Made by a program: the position numbers and the translations under genes
Notes under the pieces: model-generated
What the model was told of the DNA's origin: nothing
The model's input: the letters and a program-made list of their open reading frames with translations, nothing else
Database searches by the model: none
Source of the DNA: Winogradskyella psychrotolerans RS-3
GTDB taxonomy: Bacteria > Bacteroidota > Bacteroidia > Flavobacteriales > Flavobacteriaceae
Reading direction: 5' to 3'
Assembly: GCF_000427335.1 (NCBI RefSeq)
Contig: NZ_ATMR01000081.1
Location: 29,906-93,905 of the forward strand
DNA: 64,000 nt
In this document: piece after piece, positions 9,047 through 16,794 of the stretch
How the letters are laid out: each line of letters begins with the position of its first letter
Numbering within the stretch: position 1 is the first letter of the stretch

Positions 9047-10093
9047 ATGAAAAGAAAAATAACATTAAAACAAATTGCTAGGGAACTCGATGTTTCTATC
9101 TCTACGGTGTCTAAGGCGTTGCGTAATAGTGCAGAAATTAGCGACGATACCAAGCAGAAAGTTCAAGCATTTGCTAAACTCTATAATTATAGACCAAATA
9201 ATATTGCATTAAGTCTGAAGAACAGAAGGACAAATACAATAGGGATTATAATACCTGAGATTGTTCACCATTTCTTTTCTAAGGTTATTAGTGGAGTGGA
9301 GCTTGTAGCGAACAAAAGAGGTTACAATGTTATTATTGGTTTATCTAATGAGTCCTTTTCTAAAGAGGTAATTAATATGGAAATGCTAGCCAATGGTAGT
9401 ATTGATGGTTTTATTTTATCAATGTCTAAAGAAACCTTAAAACTGCAAGATTATCACCACTTTAATGAAACGATGACCCAAGGCATGCCTATTGTAATGT
9501 TTGATCGTGTGGTGTCAGAGGTAAAATGTGATAAAGTTATAGTTGATGATTTTAATGGAGCAAAGAAAGCAGTTAAAAAGCTGATAGAAAACGGCTGTAA
9601 ATCAATAGCTTTAATTACTACAAAAGATTATGTAAGTGTAGGTAAACTGAGGACTCAAGGCTATCTTGAAGCTTTAGAAGAACACCAAATGCCACCAAAG
9701 GCAGAATTAATTCTAAAAATTGATGAGTCTTTAGATTATGAAGCTCATTTAGAAGCACTTGAAAAGGAAATAGAACAATTATTTCAGTCCAATCCCAAAT
9801 TAGATGGTGTTTTTGCGGTGAATGAAATTTATGCGTTATTGGCCATGAAAGTCGCTCGAAAATTAGGACTCGATGTGCCTAATGATGTTCAGGTTATTGG
9901 CTTTACAGATGGTGTGTTATCAAAGCACGCAACGCCGAGTCTTACTACGGTGAGTCAACATGCGCAGCAGATGGGCGAAAAAGCAGCAGAACTATTAATT
10001 GATAAATTAGAGAGCGAATTTAATAGTGCGGATGAGGTGTTTCAAACCGTGGTAATTACAACCGATTTAGTTGAGCGAGAATCTACCAAATAA
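9047..10093 (+). CDS. LacI-family regulator of the starch/maltose locus
   Basis: 348 residues. The N-terminal helix-turn-helix (residues ~5-25, LKQIARELDVSISTVSKAL) and hinge helix (to ~58) are typical of LacI/GalR proteins. Residues ~60-340 form the periplasmic-binding-like effector domain, starting NTIGIIIPEIVHHFFSKVI. It probably senses maltose or a maltodextrin and binds the palindrome at 8795-8812. It stands between susC (divergent) and the MFS-pgmB-GH65 operon (same strand), the usual place for the MalR-like regulator in flavobacteria; that role is inferred. Confidence 0.9.
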   Translation: MKRKITLKQIARELDVSISTVSKALRNSAEISDDTKQKVQAFAKLYNYRPNNIALSLKNRRTNTIGIIIPEIVHHFFSKVISGVELVANKRGYNVIIGLSNESFSKEVINMEMLANGSIDGFILSMSKETLKLQDYHHFNETMTQGMPIVMFDRVVSEVKCDKVIVDDFNGAKKAVKKLIENGCKSIALITTKDYVSVGKLRTQGYLEALEEHQMPPKAELILKIDESLDYEAHLEALEKEIEQLFQSNPKLDGVFAVNEIYALLAMKVARKLGLDVPNDVQVIGFTDGVLSKHATPSLTTVSQHAQQMGEKAAELLIDKLESEFNSADEVFQTVVITTDLVERESTK

Positions 10094-10103
10094 AAATTTA
10101 TCA

Positions 10104-10132
10104 TTGCCGTTTTAAAATCTTTTATATCTTTG
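10104..10132 (+). promoter_or_regulatory. Bacteroidota-type promoter of the MFS-pgmB-GH65 operon
   Basis: TTG at 10104-10106 and a perfect TATCTTTG at 10125-10132 are separated by 18 bp, matching the TTG-N19-TAnnTTTG consensus of Bacteroidota housekeeping sigma. Transcription would start near 10137-10140, directly before the hairpin at 10141. The promoter follows the LacI stop codon by 10 bp. Confidence 0.72.
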
Positions 10133-10140
10133 CCGCATAT

Positions 10141-10178
10141 TCAAAACTTATATTTTCACTTCTCAACATAAGTTTTGA
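10141..10178 (+). promoter_or_regulatory. 5'-terminal hairpin of the MFS-operon transcript
   Basis: TCAAAACTTAT (10141-10151) and ATAAGTTTTGA (10168-10178) are perfect 11-nt inverted repeats around a 16-nt loop. There is no T run after the stem, so it is not a terminator for the LacI gene. From the promoter call, the hairpin would sit at or within a few bases of the 5' end of the mRNA, where it could protect the message or bind a regulator. As DNA it could also be an operator. Confidence 0.5.
10148..10164 (+). repeat. 17-nt motif, copy 2
   Basis: Identical to 8722-8738. Here it overlaps the left arm and most of the loop of the hairpin at 10141-10178, about 60 bp before the MFS start codon. 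Confidence 0.5.
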
Positions 10179-10225
10179 TAAGCTAAGCTTGTCAGAATAG
10201 TATTAACTCTAATTATACTATTTTA

Positions 10226-11584
10226 ATGGAAAAGCGTAGATTAAGTTTCTGGCAAATTTGGAACATGAGTTTCGGATTTCTGGGGATACAGATGGGTTTT
10301 GCCCTTCAAAATGCCAACGCAAGTAGAATTCTTCAAATTTTTGGAGCAGATGTTCACGAACTATCATGGTTTTGGATCATTGCACCTTTAATGGGGCTAA
10401 TCGTTCAACCAATTGTTGGATATTACAGCGATAAAACTTGGGGTAAATTAGGACGACGAAAACCTTATTTTTTAGTAGGTGCTATTTTATCGTCAATTGG
10501 TCTTGTGCTAATGCCACAAGCAGACATGTTCATTGCGTTTTTACCAGCATTATGGGTTGGTGCAGGAATGCTAATGATTATGGATGCCTCTTTTAATATT
10601 GCGATGGAGCCTTTTCGGGCTTTAGTTGGTGATAATTTAAGAACCGATCAGCGTACGGCAGGTTTTAGTATTCAAACCGCTTTAATAGGTTTCGGAGCCG
10701 TTATTGGGTCTTGGTTACCTTATACATTAACCAATTGGTTTGGTGTTTCAAATGAGACGATTGCAGGTATTGTTCCAACAAATTTAATTTTATCATTTAT
10801 TATTGGAGCCGTTATTTTAATTATATCAATTTTAGTAACCGTTGTAACCACAAAAGAATATTCTCCAGAAGAATTAAATAGCTTTGAAGATCAACACGAA
10901 GGTTCTAATAATGAACACGTAGGTGATGAAGAAAAATCGAGTCTTTTCGATATTTTCGATGATTTCAGAAAAATGCCAACAACAATGCGTCAGTTAAGTT
11001 GGGTGCAGTTCTTTTCTTGGTTCGGTCTTTTTGGGATGTGGGTATTCGCAACACCAGCAATTGCACAACATATTTATGGTTTGCCTTATACTGATAGTAG
11101 CAGTTCTACCTATCAAGATGCTGGCGATTGGATTGGTATTCTCTTTGGAGTCTATAATCTTGTTTCTGCCTTTTACGCTTTTGCGCTTCCTTACATCGCA
11201 AAGAAAATTGGAAGAAAGCGTACACATGCGATATCATTGGTCATTGGTGGATTAGGATTACTTTCAATTTATATCATGCCAGATAAAAATTGGCTTATCG
11301 TTTCTATGATTGGTATCGGAATCGCTTGGGCAAGTATTTTGGCAATGCCTTACGCCATTTTAGCGGGTTCAATTTCTCCAAAAAAGATGGGAGTTTATAT
11401 GGGGATTTTTAATTTTTTCATTGTAATTCCCCAAATAATTAATGCCTTAATTGGCGGACCTCTTGTTAAATATGCTTATGGTAATCAAGCCATATTTGCT
11501 TTAATGATGAGTGGTGTCAGTTTTTTAATCGCAGCAGCATTAGTATCAAAAGTTAAAGACGTTGATGACGTTATTCAAAAATAA
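10226..11584 (+). CDS. MFS (SLC45-like) maltose/disaccharide transporter
   Basis: 452 residues with about 12 membrane segments. It opens with FWQIWNMSFGFLGIQMGFALQ, and GYYSDKTWGKLGRRKPYF is the loop 2-3 signature of the major facilitator superfamily in the form seen in SLC45/GPH-like sugar carriers. A hydrophilic central loop (residues ~212-245) separates the two halves, and IAKKIGRKR is the matching loop of the second half. It should bring maltose or short maltodextrins across the inner membrane, supplying the cytoplasmic phosphorylase encoded two genes downstream. The next gene follows after 4 nt. Confidence 0.88.
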   Translation: MEKRRLSFWQIWNMSFGFLGIQMGFALQNANASRILQIFGADVHELSWFWIIAPLMGLIVQPIVGYYSDKTWGKLGRRKPYFLVGAILSSIGLVLMPQADMFIAFLPALWVGAGMLMIMDASFNIAMEPFRALVGDNLRTDQRTAGFSIQTALIGFGAVIGSWLPYTLTNWFGVSNETIAGIVPTNLILSFIIGAVILIISILVTVVTTKEYSPEELNSFEDQHEGSNNEHVGDEEKSSLFDIFDDFRKMPTTMRQLSWVQFFSWFGLFGMWVFATPAIAQHIYGLPYTDSSSSTYQDAGDWIGILFGVYNLVSAFYAFALPYIAKKIGRKRTHAISLVIGGLGLLSIYIMPDKNWLIVSMIGIGIAWASILAMPYAILAGSISPKKMGVYMGIFNFFIVIPQIINALIGGPLVKYAYGNQAIFALMMSGVSFLIAAALVSKVKDVDDVIQK

Positions 11585-11588
11585 ATAG

Positions 11589-12245
11589 ATGAACAAAAAA
11601 GGATTCATATTCGATTTAGATGGTGTCATTGTAGATACCGCAAAATATCACTTTTTAGCATGGCAACAACTGGCTAAAAGTTTAGATATAAATTTTACAG
11701 AAGAAGAAAACGAACAACTAAAAGGTGTAAGCCGCGTGCGTTCTTTAGAAAAAATCTTGGCCTGGGGGAATAAAACCATTTCGCAAGATTTATTTAATGA
11801 ACTCATGAGTAAAAAGAACGAAGAGTATTTAAGTTACATCGCAGGAATGGATGAGAATGAAATACTACCTGATGTTCCTAGAGTGCTTAATACATTAAAA
11901 GAAAAAAATCAACCTATTTCATTAGGCTCTGCAAGTAAAAATGCTAGAATAATTTTAGAACGTGTTCACCTAAAATCTAGTTTCGATGCTATTGTAGATG
12001 GAAATGATGTAACAAAAGCAAAACCAGATCCAGAGGTGTTTTTAATAGCAGCGAAGGAAATTAACATAAAGCCAGAAGATTGTATCGTTTTTGAAGATTC
12101 AGTCGCAGGTATTACTGCAGCTAATGCCGCAAATATGATTTCAATAGGAATCGGAAGTAAAGATGTCTTAGGGCATGCCACATACGTATTCAATGATTTT
12201 ACTGAAATCTCAGATGATTTTTTAAAATCTCTAATCGAAAATTAA
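11589..12245 (+). CDS. pgmB: Beta-phosphoglucomutase
   Basis: 218 residues, HAD superfamily with the small helical cap. The DLDGVIVD motif gives nucleophile D9 and acid/base D11. The GVSRVRSLEKIL block in the cap and the SLGSASKNA, AKPDPEVF and FEDSVAGI motifs are those of beta-phosphoglucomutase. It turns beta-glucose-1-phosphate, released by the GH65 phosphorylase encoded next, into glucose-6-phosphate. Gene spacing of 4 nt upstream and 45 nt downstream supports one operon. Confidence 0.93.
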   Translation: MNKKGFIFDLDGVIVDTAKYHFLAWQQLAKSLDINFTEEENEQLKGVSRVRSLEKILAWGNKTISQDLFNELMSKKNEEYLSYIAGMDENEILPDVPRVLNTLKEKNQPISLGSASKNARIILERVHLKSSFDAIVDGNDVTKAKPDPEVFLIAAKEINIKPEDCIVFEDSVAGITAANAANMISIGIGSKDVLGHATYVFNDFTEISDDFLKSLIEN

Positions 12246-12290
12246 TCCAAAGTAAAACGTCTCATTGAGAGATTTTTAAATAATATTATA

Positions 12291-14597
12291 ATGAACCTAG
12301 ATTACATCATCCCAAACAACTGGTCAATTTTAGAAGAAGGATTCGACCCAAATCAGGTAAAGGCATCAGAAAGTTTGTTCAGTATCGGTAATGGTGCGAT
12401 GGGACAACGTGCCAATTTTGAAGAAAAATATTCAGGCCCAACTTTTCAAGGTAGCTATATTGCTGGCGTTTACTATCCAGATAAAACCAGAGTAGGTTGG
12501 TGGAAAAATGGGTATCCAGAATACTTTGCTAAAGTATTAAATGCTCCAAGTTGGATCGGGATTAATGTAAGTGTTAATGACGAGCAACTCGATTTATTCG
12601 CCTGTAAAAACGTGAAAGACTTTCGTAGAGAATTAAACATGAAGGAAGGTTGGTTATCTCGTAGTTTCGTAGCAACGCTTCAAAATGATATTGAAGTTGA
12701 AGTGAAAACCACACGATTTCTAAGTTTAGATTTAGACGAAGTAGGTGCTATTAATTTCAATATAAAACCATTGAATTCAGATGCTGAAATTACATTTCAA
12801 CCGTATTTAGATTCAGGTATTACCAATGAAGACACCAATTGGGATGATAAGTTTTGGGACACTTTAAACGTTAATCACGAGAATAATCAAGCCTTTATTC
12901 AGGCTAAAACCATGAAAACAGATTTCTACACCTGTACGTTTATGGAATCTCAAGTTTTTATTGATGGCAAATCAGTAATAAGTAAACCAGATTTTGCTTC
13001 AGAAGCTAATCTGGCGTCATTCAGTTATACCTATGATGTTAAGCAGAATGAAACGTATACCATTCATAAATTTGGTGGTTATACGGTTGATCGCAACCAC
13101 GATAAAAATGAATTAGTTGCAGCGGCAAAAGCCACATTAGGTAAAGCTACAGAAGCTGGCTTTTCTAAATTGTTAGACACTCAGAAAGAAGCTTGGTCTA
13201 AAATTTGGGATACGGCAGATATCACAATAGATGGTGATGTTAAAGCACAACAAGGTATTCGTTTTAATATTTTTCATTTGAATCAAACCTATTCAGGTAC
13301 AGATGCCACTTTAAATATTGGTCCAAAAGGATTTACGGGCGAAAAATACGGAGGGAGTACGTATTGGGATACTGAAGCCTATTGTATTCCATTTTACATG
13401 GCAACAAAAGACCAAGAAGTTGCTAGAAATCTTTTAAAATACCGTTATAACCATCTTGAAAAAGCCATTGAAAATGCTGAGAAATTAGGGTTTTCAAACG
13501 GAGCTGCGCTCTATCCTATGGTAACGATGAATGGTGAAGAATGCCATAACGAATGGGAAATTACGTTTGAAGAAATTCATAGAAACGGAGCCATTGCTTT
13601 TGCTATTTTTAACTATTACAGGTATACAGGCGATTTTAGTTACATTCCAGAAATGGGACTTGAGGTTCTTATCGGAATTTCGCGTTTTTGGCACCAAAGA
13701 GCCAACTTTTCTACTCATAAGAACAAATACATGATTCTTGGTGTTACTGGACCAAACGAATACGAAAACAACGTCAACAATAATTGGTACACTAACTATA
13801 TTGCCAAATGGTGTATTGATTATACTTTAGAAACGATTGAAAAAGTAAAGGAAGGTCATAGTGTTGATTTTGAAAGAATTTCAGGGAAAACAAATATTTC
13901 ACATGAAGAATTAGCGCTTTGGAAAAAAGTAGCTGACAATATGTATTTCCCATATTCAGAAGAACATAATGTGTTTTTACAACAGGATGGCTTTTTAGAC
14001 AAAGAATTAATTACAGTTGAAGATTTAGACCAAGCACAACGACCAATTAATCAAAAATGGTCTTGGGATAGAATCTTACGTTCACCATATATTAAGCAAG
14101 CCGATATTCTTCAAGGATTCTATTTCTTTGAAGACGATTTTTCAACTGAAGAATTAGAACGCCACTTCGAATTTTATGAGCCTTTTACAGTTCACGAAAG
14201 TTCATTATCTCCTTGTGTACATAGTATTCAAGCGGCTAAGTTAGATCGCATGGATCAGGCCTATACATTCTACTTAAGAACATCGCGTTTAGATTTAGAT
14301 GATTATAATCACGAAGTACACGAAGGGTTACATATTACCTCAATGGCTGGTACTTGGATGAGTATTGTTGAAGGTTTTGGTGGCATGAGAATTAAAAATG
14401 ACACCTTGTCTTTTGAGCCTAAAATTCCAAACCAATGGGATGCTTATTCTTTTAAAGTGAATTTTAGAAATCAAATTATCAAGGTCAGTGTTAACCAAAA
14501 TGAAACGCAATTTCAATTGGAAGGAGATACTGATTTAGATATTTTGGTTAATGGAAAGGGAGTTACTATTAGTGCTAATAATTTAGTAACGGTTTGA
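12291..14597 (+). CDS. GH65 maltose (alpha-glucoside) phosphorylase
   Basis: 768 residues, the usual length for GH65. An N-terminal beta-sandwich (to ~270) is followed by the (alpha/alpha)6 barrel with YWDTEAYCIPFY near 360, the catalytic-Glu segment NGEECHNEWEITFEEIHRNG near 411-430, and the phosphate-binding stretch HESSLSPCVHS near 640. It has no signal peptide, so it is cytoplasmic. It splits maltose with phosphate into glucose and beta-glucose-1-phosphate. Specificity for maltose rather than kojibiose or trehalose is inferred from the starch context and the paired pgmB. Confidence 0.92.
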   Translation: MNLDYIIPNNWSILEEGFDPNQVKASESLFSIGNGAMGQRANFEEKYSGPTFQGSYIAGVYYPDKTRVGWWKNGYPEYFAKVLNAPSWIGINVSVNDEQLDLFACKNVKDFRRELNMKEGWLSRSFVATLQNDIEVEVKTTRFLSLDLDEVGAINFNIKPLNSDAEITFQPYLDSGITNEDTNWDDKFWDTLNVNHENNQAFIQAKTMKTDFYTCTFMESQVFIDGKSVISKPDFASEANLASFSYTYDVKQNETYTIHKFGGYTVDRNHDKNELVAAAKATLGKATEAGFSKLLDTQKEAWSKIWDTADITIDGDVKAQQGIRFNIFHLNQTYSGTDATLNIGPKGFTGEKYGGSTYWDTEAYCIPFYMATKDQEVARNLLKYRYNHLEKAIENAEKLGFSNGAALYPMVTMNGEECHNEWEITFEEIHRNGAIAFAIFNYYRYTGDFSYIPEMGLEVLIGISRFWHQRANFSTHKNKYMILGVTGPNEYENNVNNNWYTNYIAKWCIDYTLETIEKVKEGHSVDFERISGKTNISHEELALWKKVADNMYFPYSEEHNVFLQQDGFLDKELITVEDLDQAQRPINQKWSWDRILRSPYIKQADILQGFYFFEDDFSTEELERHFEFYEPFTVHESSLSPCVHSIQAAKLDRMDQAYTFYLRTSRLDLDDYNHEVHEGLHITSMAGTWMSIVEGFGGMRIKNDTLSFEPKIPNQWDAYSFKVNFRNQIIKVSVNQNETQFQLEGDTDLDILVNGKGVTISANNLVTV

Positions 14598-14613
14598 TTT
14601 AATTTTAATAAAA

Positions 14614-14693
14614 ACACCCTTAAAGTCCCCTCAAGGGGACATTCCACTCAGTTGAATCAATGGATTGTCCCCTTGAGGGGACTTTAGGGGTGT
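14614..14693. repeat. Large inverted repeat (REP-like) after the GH65 gene
   Basis: Two 27-nt arms, 14614-14640 and 14667-14693, are reverse complements with one mismatch, around a 26-nt loop. Each arm is itself nearly self-complementary (GTCCCCT..AGGGGAC), and the element is much richer in G+C than its surroundings. It lies between the GH65 stop and the next GH13 gene and could slow transcription or stabilise the upstream message. There is no T tract, so it is not an ordinary terminator. Similar elements are common between flavobacterial genes. Confidence 0.8.
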
Positions 14694-14774
14694 AAGACAT
14701 AATAAAAACGAAAATACTCTTAAATACCAACGTTTCAAAAACCTTTGATGTAAAGTAATACTAGTATAAATAAA

Positions 14775-16625
14775 ATGAAAGCACTAAATCAAATCCTAAT
14801 AGTTTTGCTCGTTACAACTGTGTTTTCATGCAAAAAAACGACTTCAGAAGAGAAAGTTGTTTCCGAAACTGTCACAGAAATTAGAAACGACATTCAACGT
14901 GTCGAACCTCCAAACTGGTGGATAGGTTTTAAAAATCAAAGTGTCCAATTGTTGGTTAAGCATCCAAATATTGGAAACGCAACACCTAAAATTTCTTATC
15001 AAGGTGTTTCTATAACTAAAGTTCATAAAGCGGATAGTCCTAATTATCTCTTTTTAGATTTAGAAATTTCTAAAACTGCAGAAGCAGGACAATTCAATAT
15101 TAGATTTAAACTGGAAGATGATTCAGAACTAGTTCAAACCTATGAATTAAAATCACGAGAAAAACCAGCTAAAGATTATATCGGATTCGATAGTTCTGAT
15201 GCTATTTATTTAATTACACCAGACCGATTTGCTAACGCTAATCCTAAAAATGATGAGGTAAAAGGATTACTTCAACAAGGAATTGATAGAGCGGATGATT
15301 ACGCTAGGCATGGAGGCGACATTCAAGGGATTACTGAACATTTAGACTATATAGACGATTTAGGATTTACAGCGGTTTGGCCGTGTCCGGTTTTAACTAA
15401 CGATATGCCAAGTGGCTCGTATCATGGGTATGCGATGACGGATTTTTACGAAGTAGATCCTCGTTTTGGAACCTTAGAAGAATATCGAAAATTAGCCGAT
15501 GATTTAAGATCGCGAGATATGAAACTCATCATGGATCAGGTGGCGAATCATTGTGGATTACAACATTGGTGGATGACAGATTTACCGTTTAAAGATTGGA
15601 TAAATTACCAAGAATTATACGAAGAAAACATTGATAATTGGGATTGGAAAGTGACTAAAACATCCAACCACAGACGGACTACCAACCAAGATCCGTATGC
15701 GTCTAAAAAAGATCATCAGGAAATGGCAGATGGTTGGTTTGTGTCTGATATGCCAGATTTAAATCAACGTAATCCATTTATGGCCAATTATATTATCCAA
15801 AATAGTATTTGGTGGGTAGAAACTTTAGGTTTAGGCGGCATTCGTCAAGATACCTATCCGTATTCCGAAAAAGAATTTATGAGGAATTGGGCAGGAGCTA
15901 TTATGAGCGAATATCCTAATTTTTCAATTGTTGGAGAAGAATGGAGTTACAATCCGCTTTTAATTGGGTATTGGCAAGATGGTCAGAAAAATAAGGACCA
16001 ATATGATTCTAACTTAAAATCAACTATGGATTTTGCGATGCAGAAAAATATAGTTGATGCCTTAAATGAAGCGGAATCATGGGACAAAGGTCTCGTAAAA
16101 ATATACGAAGGCTTAGCTAATGATTTTGCTTATACCGCTCCAAAAGATATTATGGCATTTTTAGATAATCACGATAAAAGTCGTGTTTATACAGAGTTTG
16201 ATGGAGATCTGATTAAAACCAAAATGGCTTTAAGTTACTTATTAATGATGCCAAGAATTCCTCAAATTTATTATGGCACAGAAATCTTAATGGACGATTT
16301 TGATAACCCAGGAGACCATGGTTTAATAAGAACTGATTTTCCTGGTGGCTGGGAAGGTGATACCGTTAATGCATTTACAGGAGAAGGCCTTTCAGATGCT
16401 CAAAAAGAGATGCAGTCTTTTCTTAAAAAAATATTGAATTACAGAAAAACAAGCGACGCTATTCACAATGGTAAAACGGTACATTTTGCGCCACAAGATG
16501 GAGTATATGTTTTAGCACGAATGATAGAAAATGAAACCATGGTTCATATAATCAATAAAAATGAGGACCCTCTAGAGTTAGATTTAGAACGATTTGAAGA
16601 ATTAGAGCTGAAAGGAAAACGTTAA
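14775..16625 (+). CDS. GH13 cyclomaltodextrinase/neopullulanase-like lipoprotein (SusA-like), C-terminus frameshifted
   Basis: 616 residues as read. The signal LIVLLVTTVFSC ends in a lipobox Cys. An N-terminal Ig-like domain spans ~35-135 and the GH13 barrel starts at AIYLITPDRF. Catalytic residues are D359 (GIRQDTYPY), E388 (VGEEW) and D467 (DNHDKSR). It should hydrolyse maltodextrins, cyclodextrins or pullulan at the membrane surface. The frame ends at 16625, but the -1 frame continues the C-terminal beta-domain for about 31 residues to a stop at 16714 (…LTTKF). One lost base in the A run at 16616-16619 explains this. The core enzyme is complete, so it may still work. Confidence 0.9.
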   Translation: MKALNQILIVLLVTTVFSCKKTTSEEKVVSETVTEIRNDIQRVEPPNWWIGFKNQSVQLLVKHPNIGNATPKISYQGVSITKVHKADSPNYLFLDLEISKTAEAGQFNIRFKLEDDSELVQTYELKSREKPAKDYIGFDSSDAIYLITPDRFANANPKNDEVKGLLQQGIDRADDYARHGGDIQGITEHLDYIDDLGFTAVWPCPVLTNDMPSGSYHGYAMTDFYEVDPRFGTLEEYRKLADDLRSRDMKLIMDQVANHCGLQHWWMTDLPFKDWINYQELYEENIDNWDWKVTKTSNHRRTTNQDPYASKKDHQEMADGWFVSDMPDLNQRNPFMANYIIQNSIWWVETLGLGGIRQDTYPYSEKEFMRNWAGAIMSEYPNFSIVGEEWSYNPLLIGYWQDGQKNKDQYDSNLKSTMDFAMQKNIVDALNEAESWDKGLVKIYEGLANDFAYTAPKDIMAFLDNHDKSRVYTEFDGDLIKTKMALSYLLMMPRIPQIYYGTEILMDDFDNPGDHGLIRTDFPGGWEGDTVNAFTGEGLSDAQKEMQSFLKKILNYRKTSDAIHNGKTVHFAPQDGVYVLARMIENETMVHIINKNEDPLELDLERFEELELKGKR

Positions 16626-16753
16626 AAAATATTATTTCCGATGAAACACTAATTTGGAATAATAGCCTGTCTTTACCTTCTAAAGGCAGTTTAATATTGA
16701 CTACTAAATTTTAAAAAGAATTAACAGGTCTAAAAAATCCAATCAATACATAT

Positions 16754-16780
16754 CCTGCAAGGTTTCAAAAACCTTGTAGG
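16754..16780. repeat. 27-bp dispersed palindrome, copy 1
   Basis: CCTGCAAGGTTT and AAACCTTGTAGG face each other around 3 nt (one G-T pair in the stem). The same element occurs at 21114-21140 and 62698-62724, and a decayed relative sharing GTTTCAAAAACCTT is near 14731-14750. It lies between two starch-locus genes, 14 nt before the GH31 start. Confidence 0.85.
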
Positions 16781-16794
16781 TATAAAAGCTAAAT

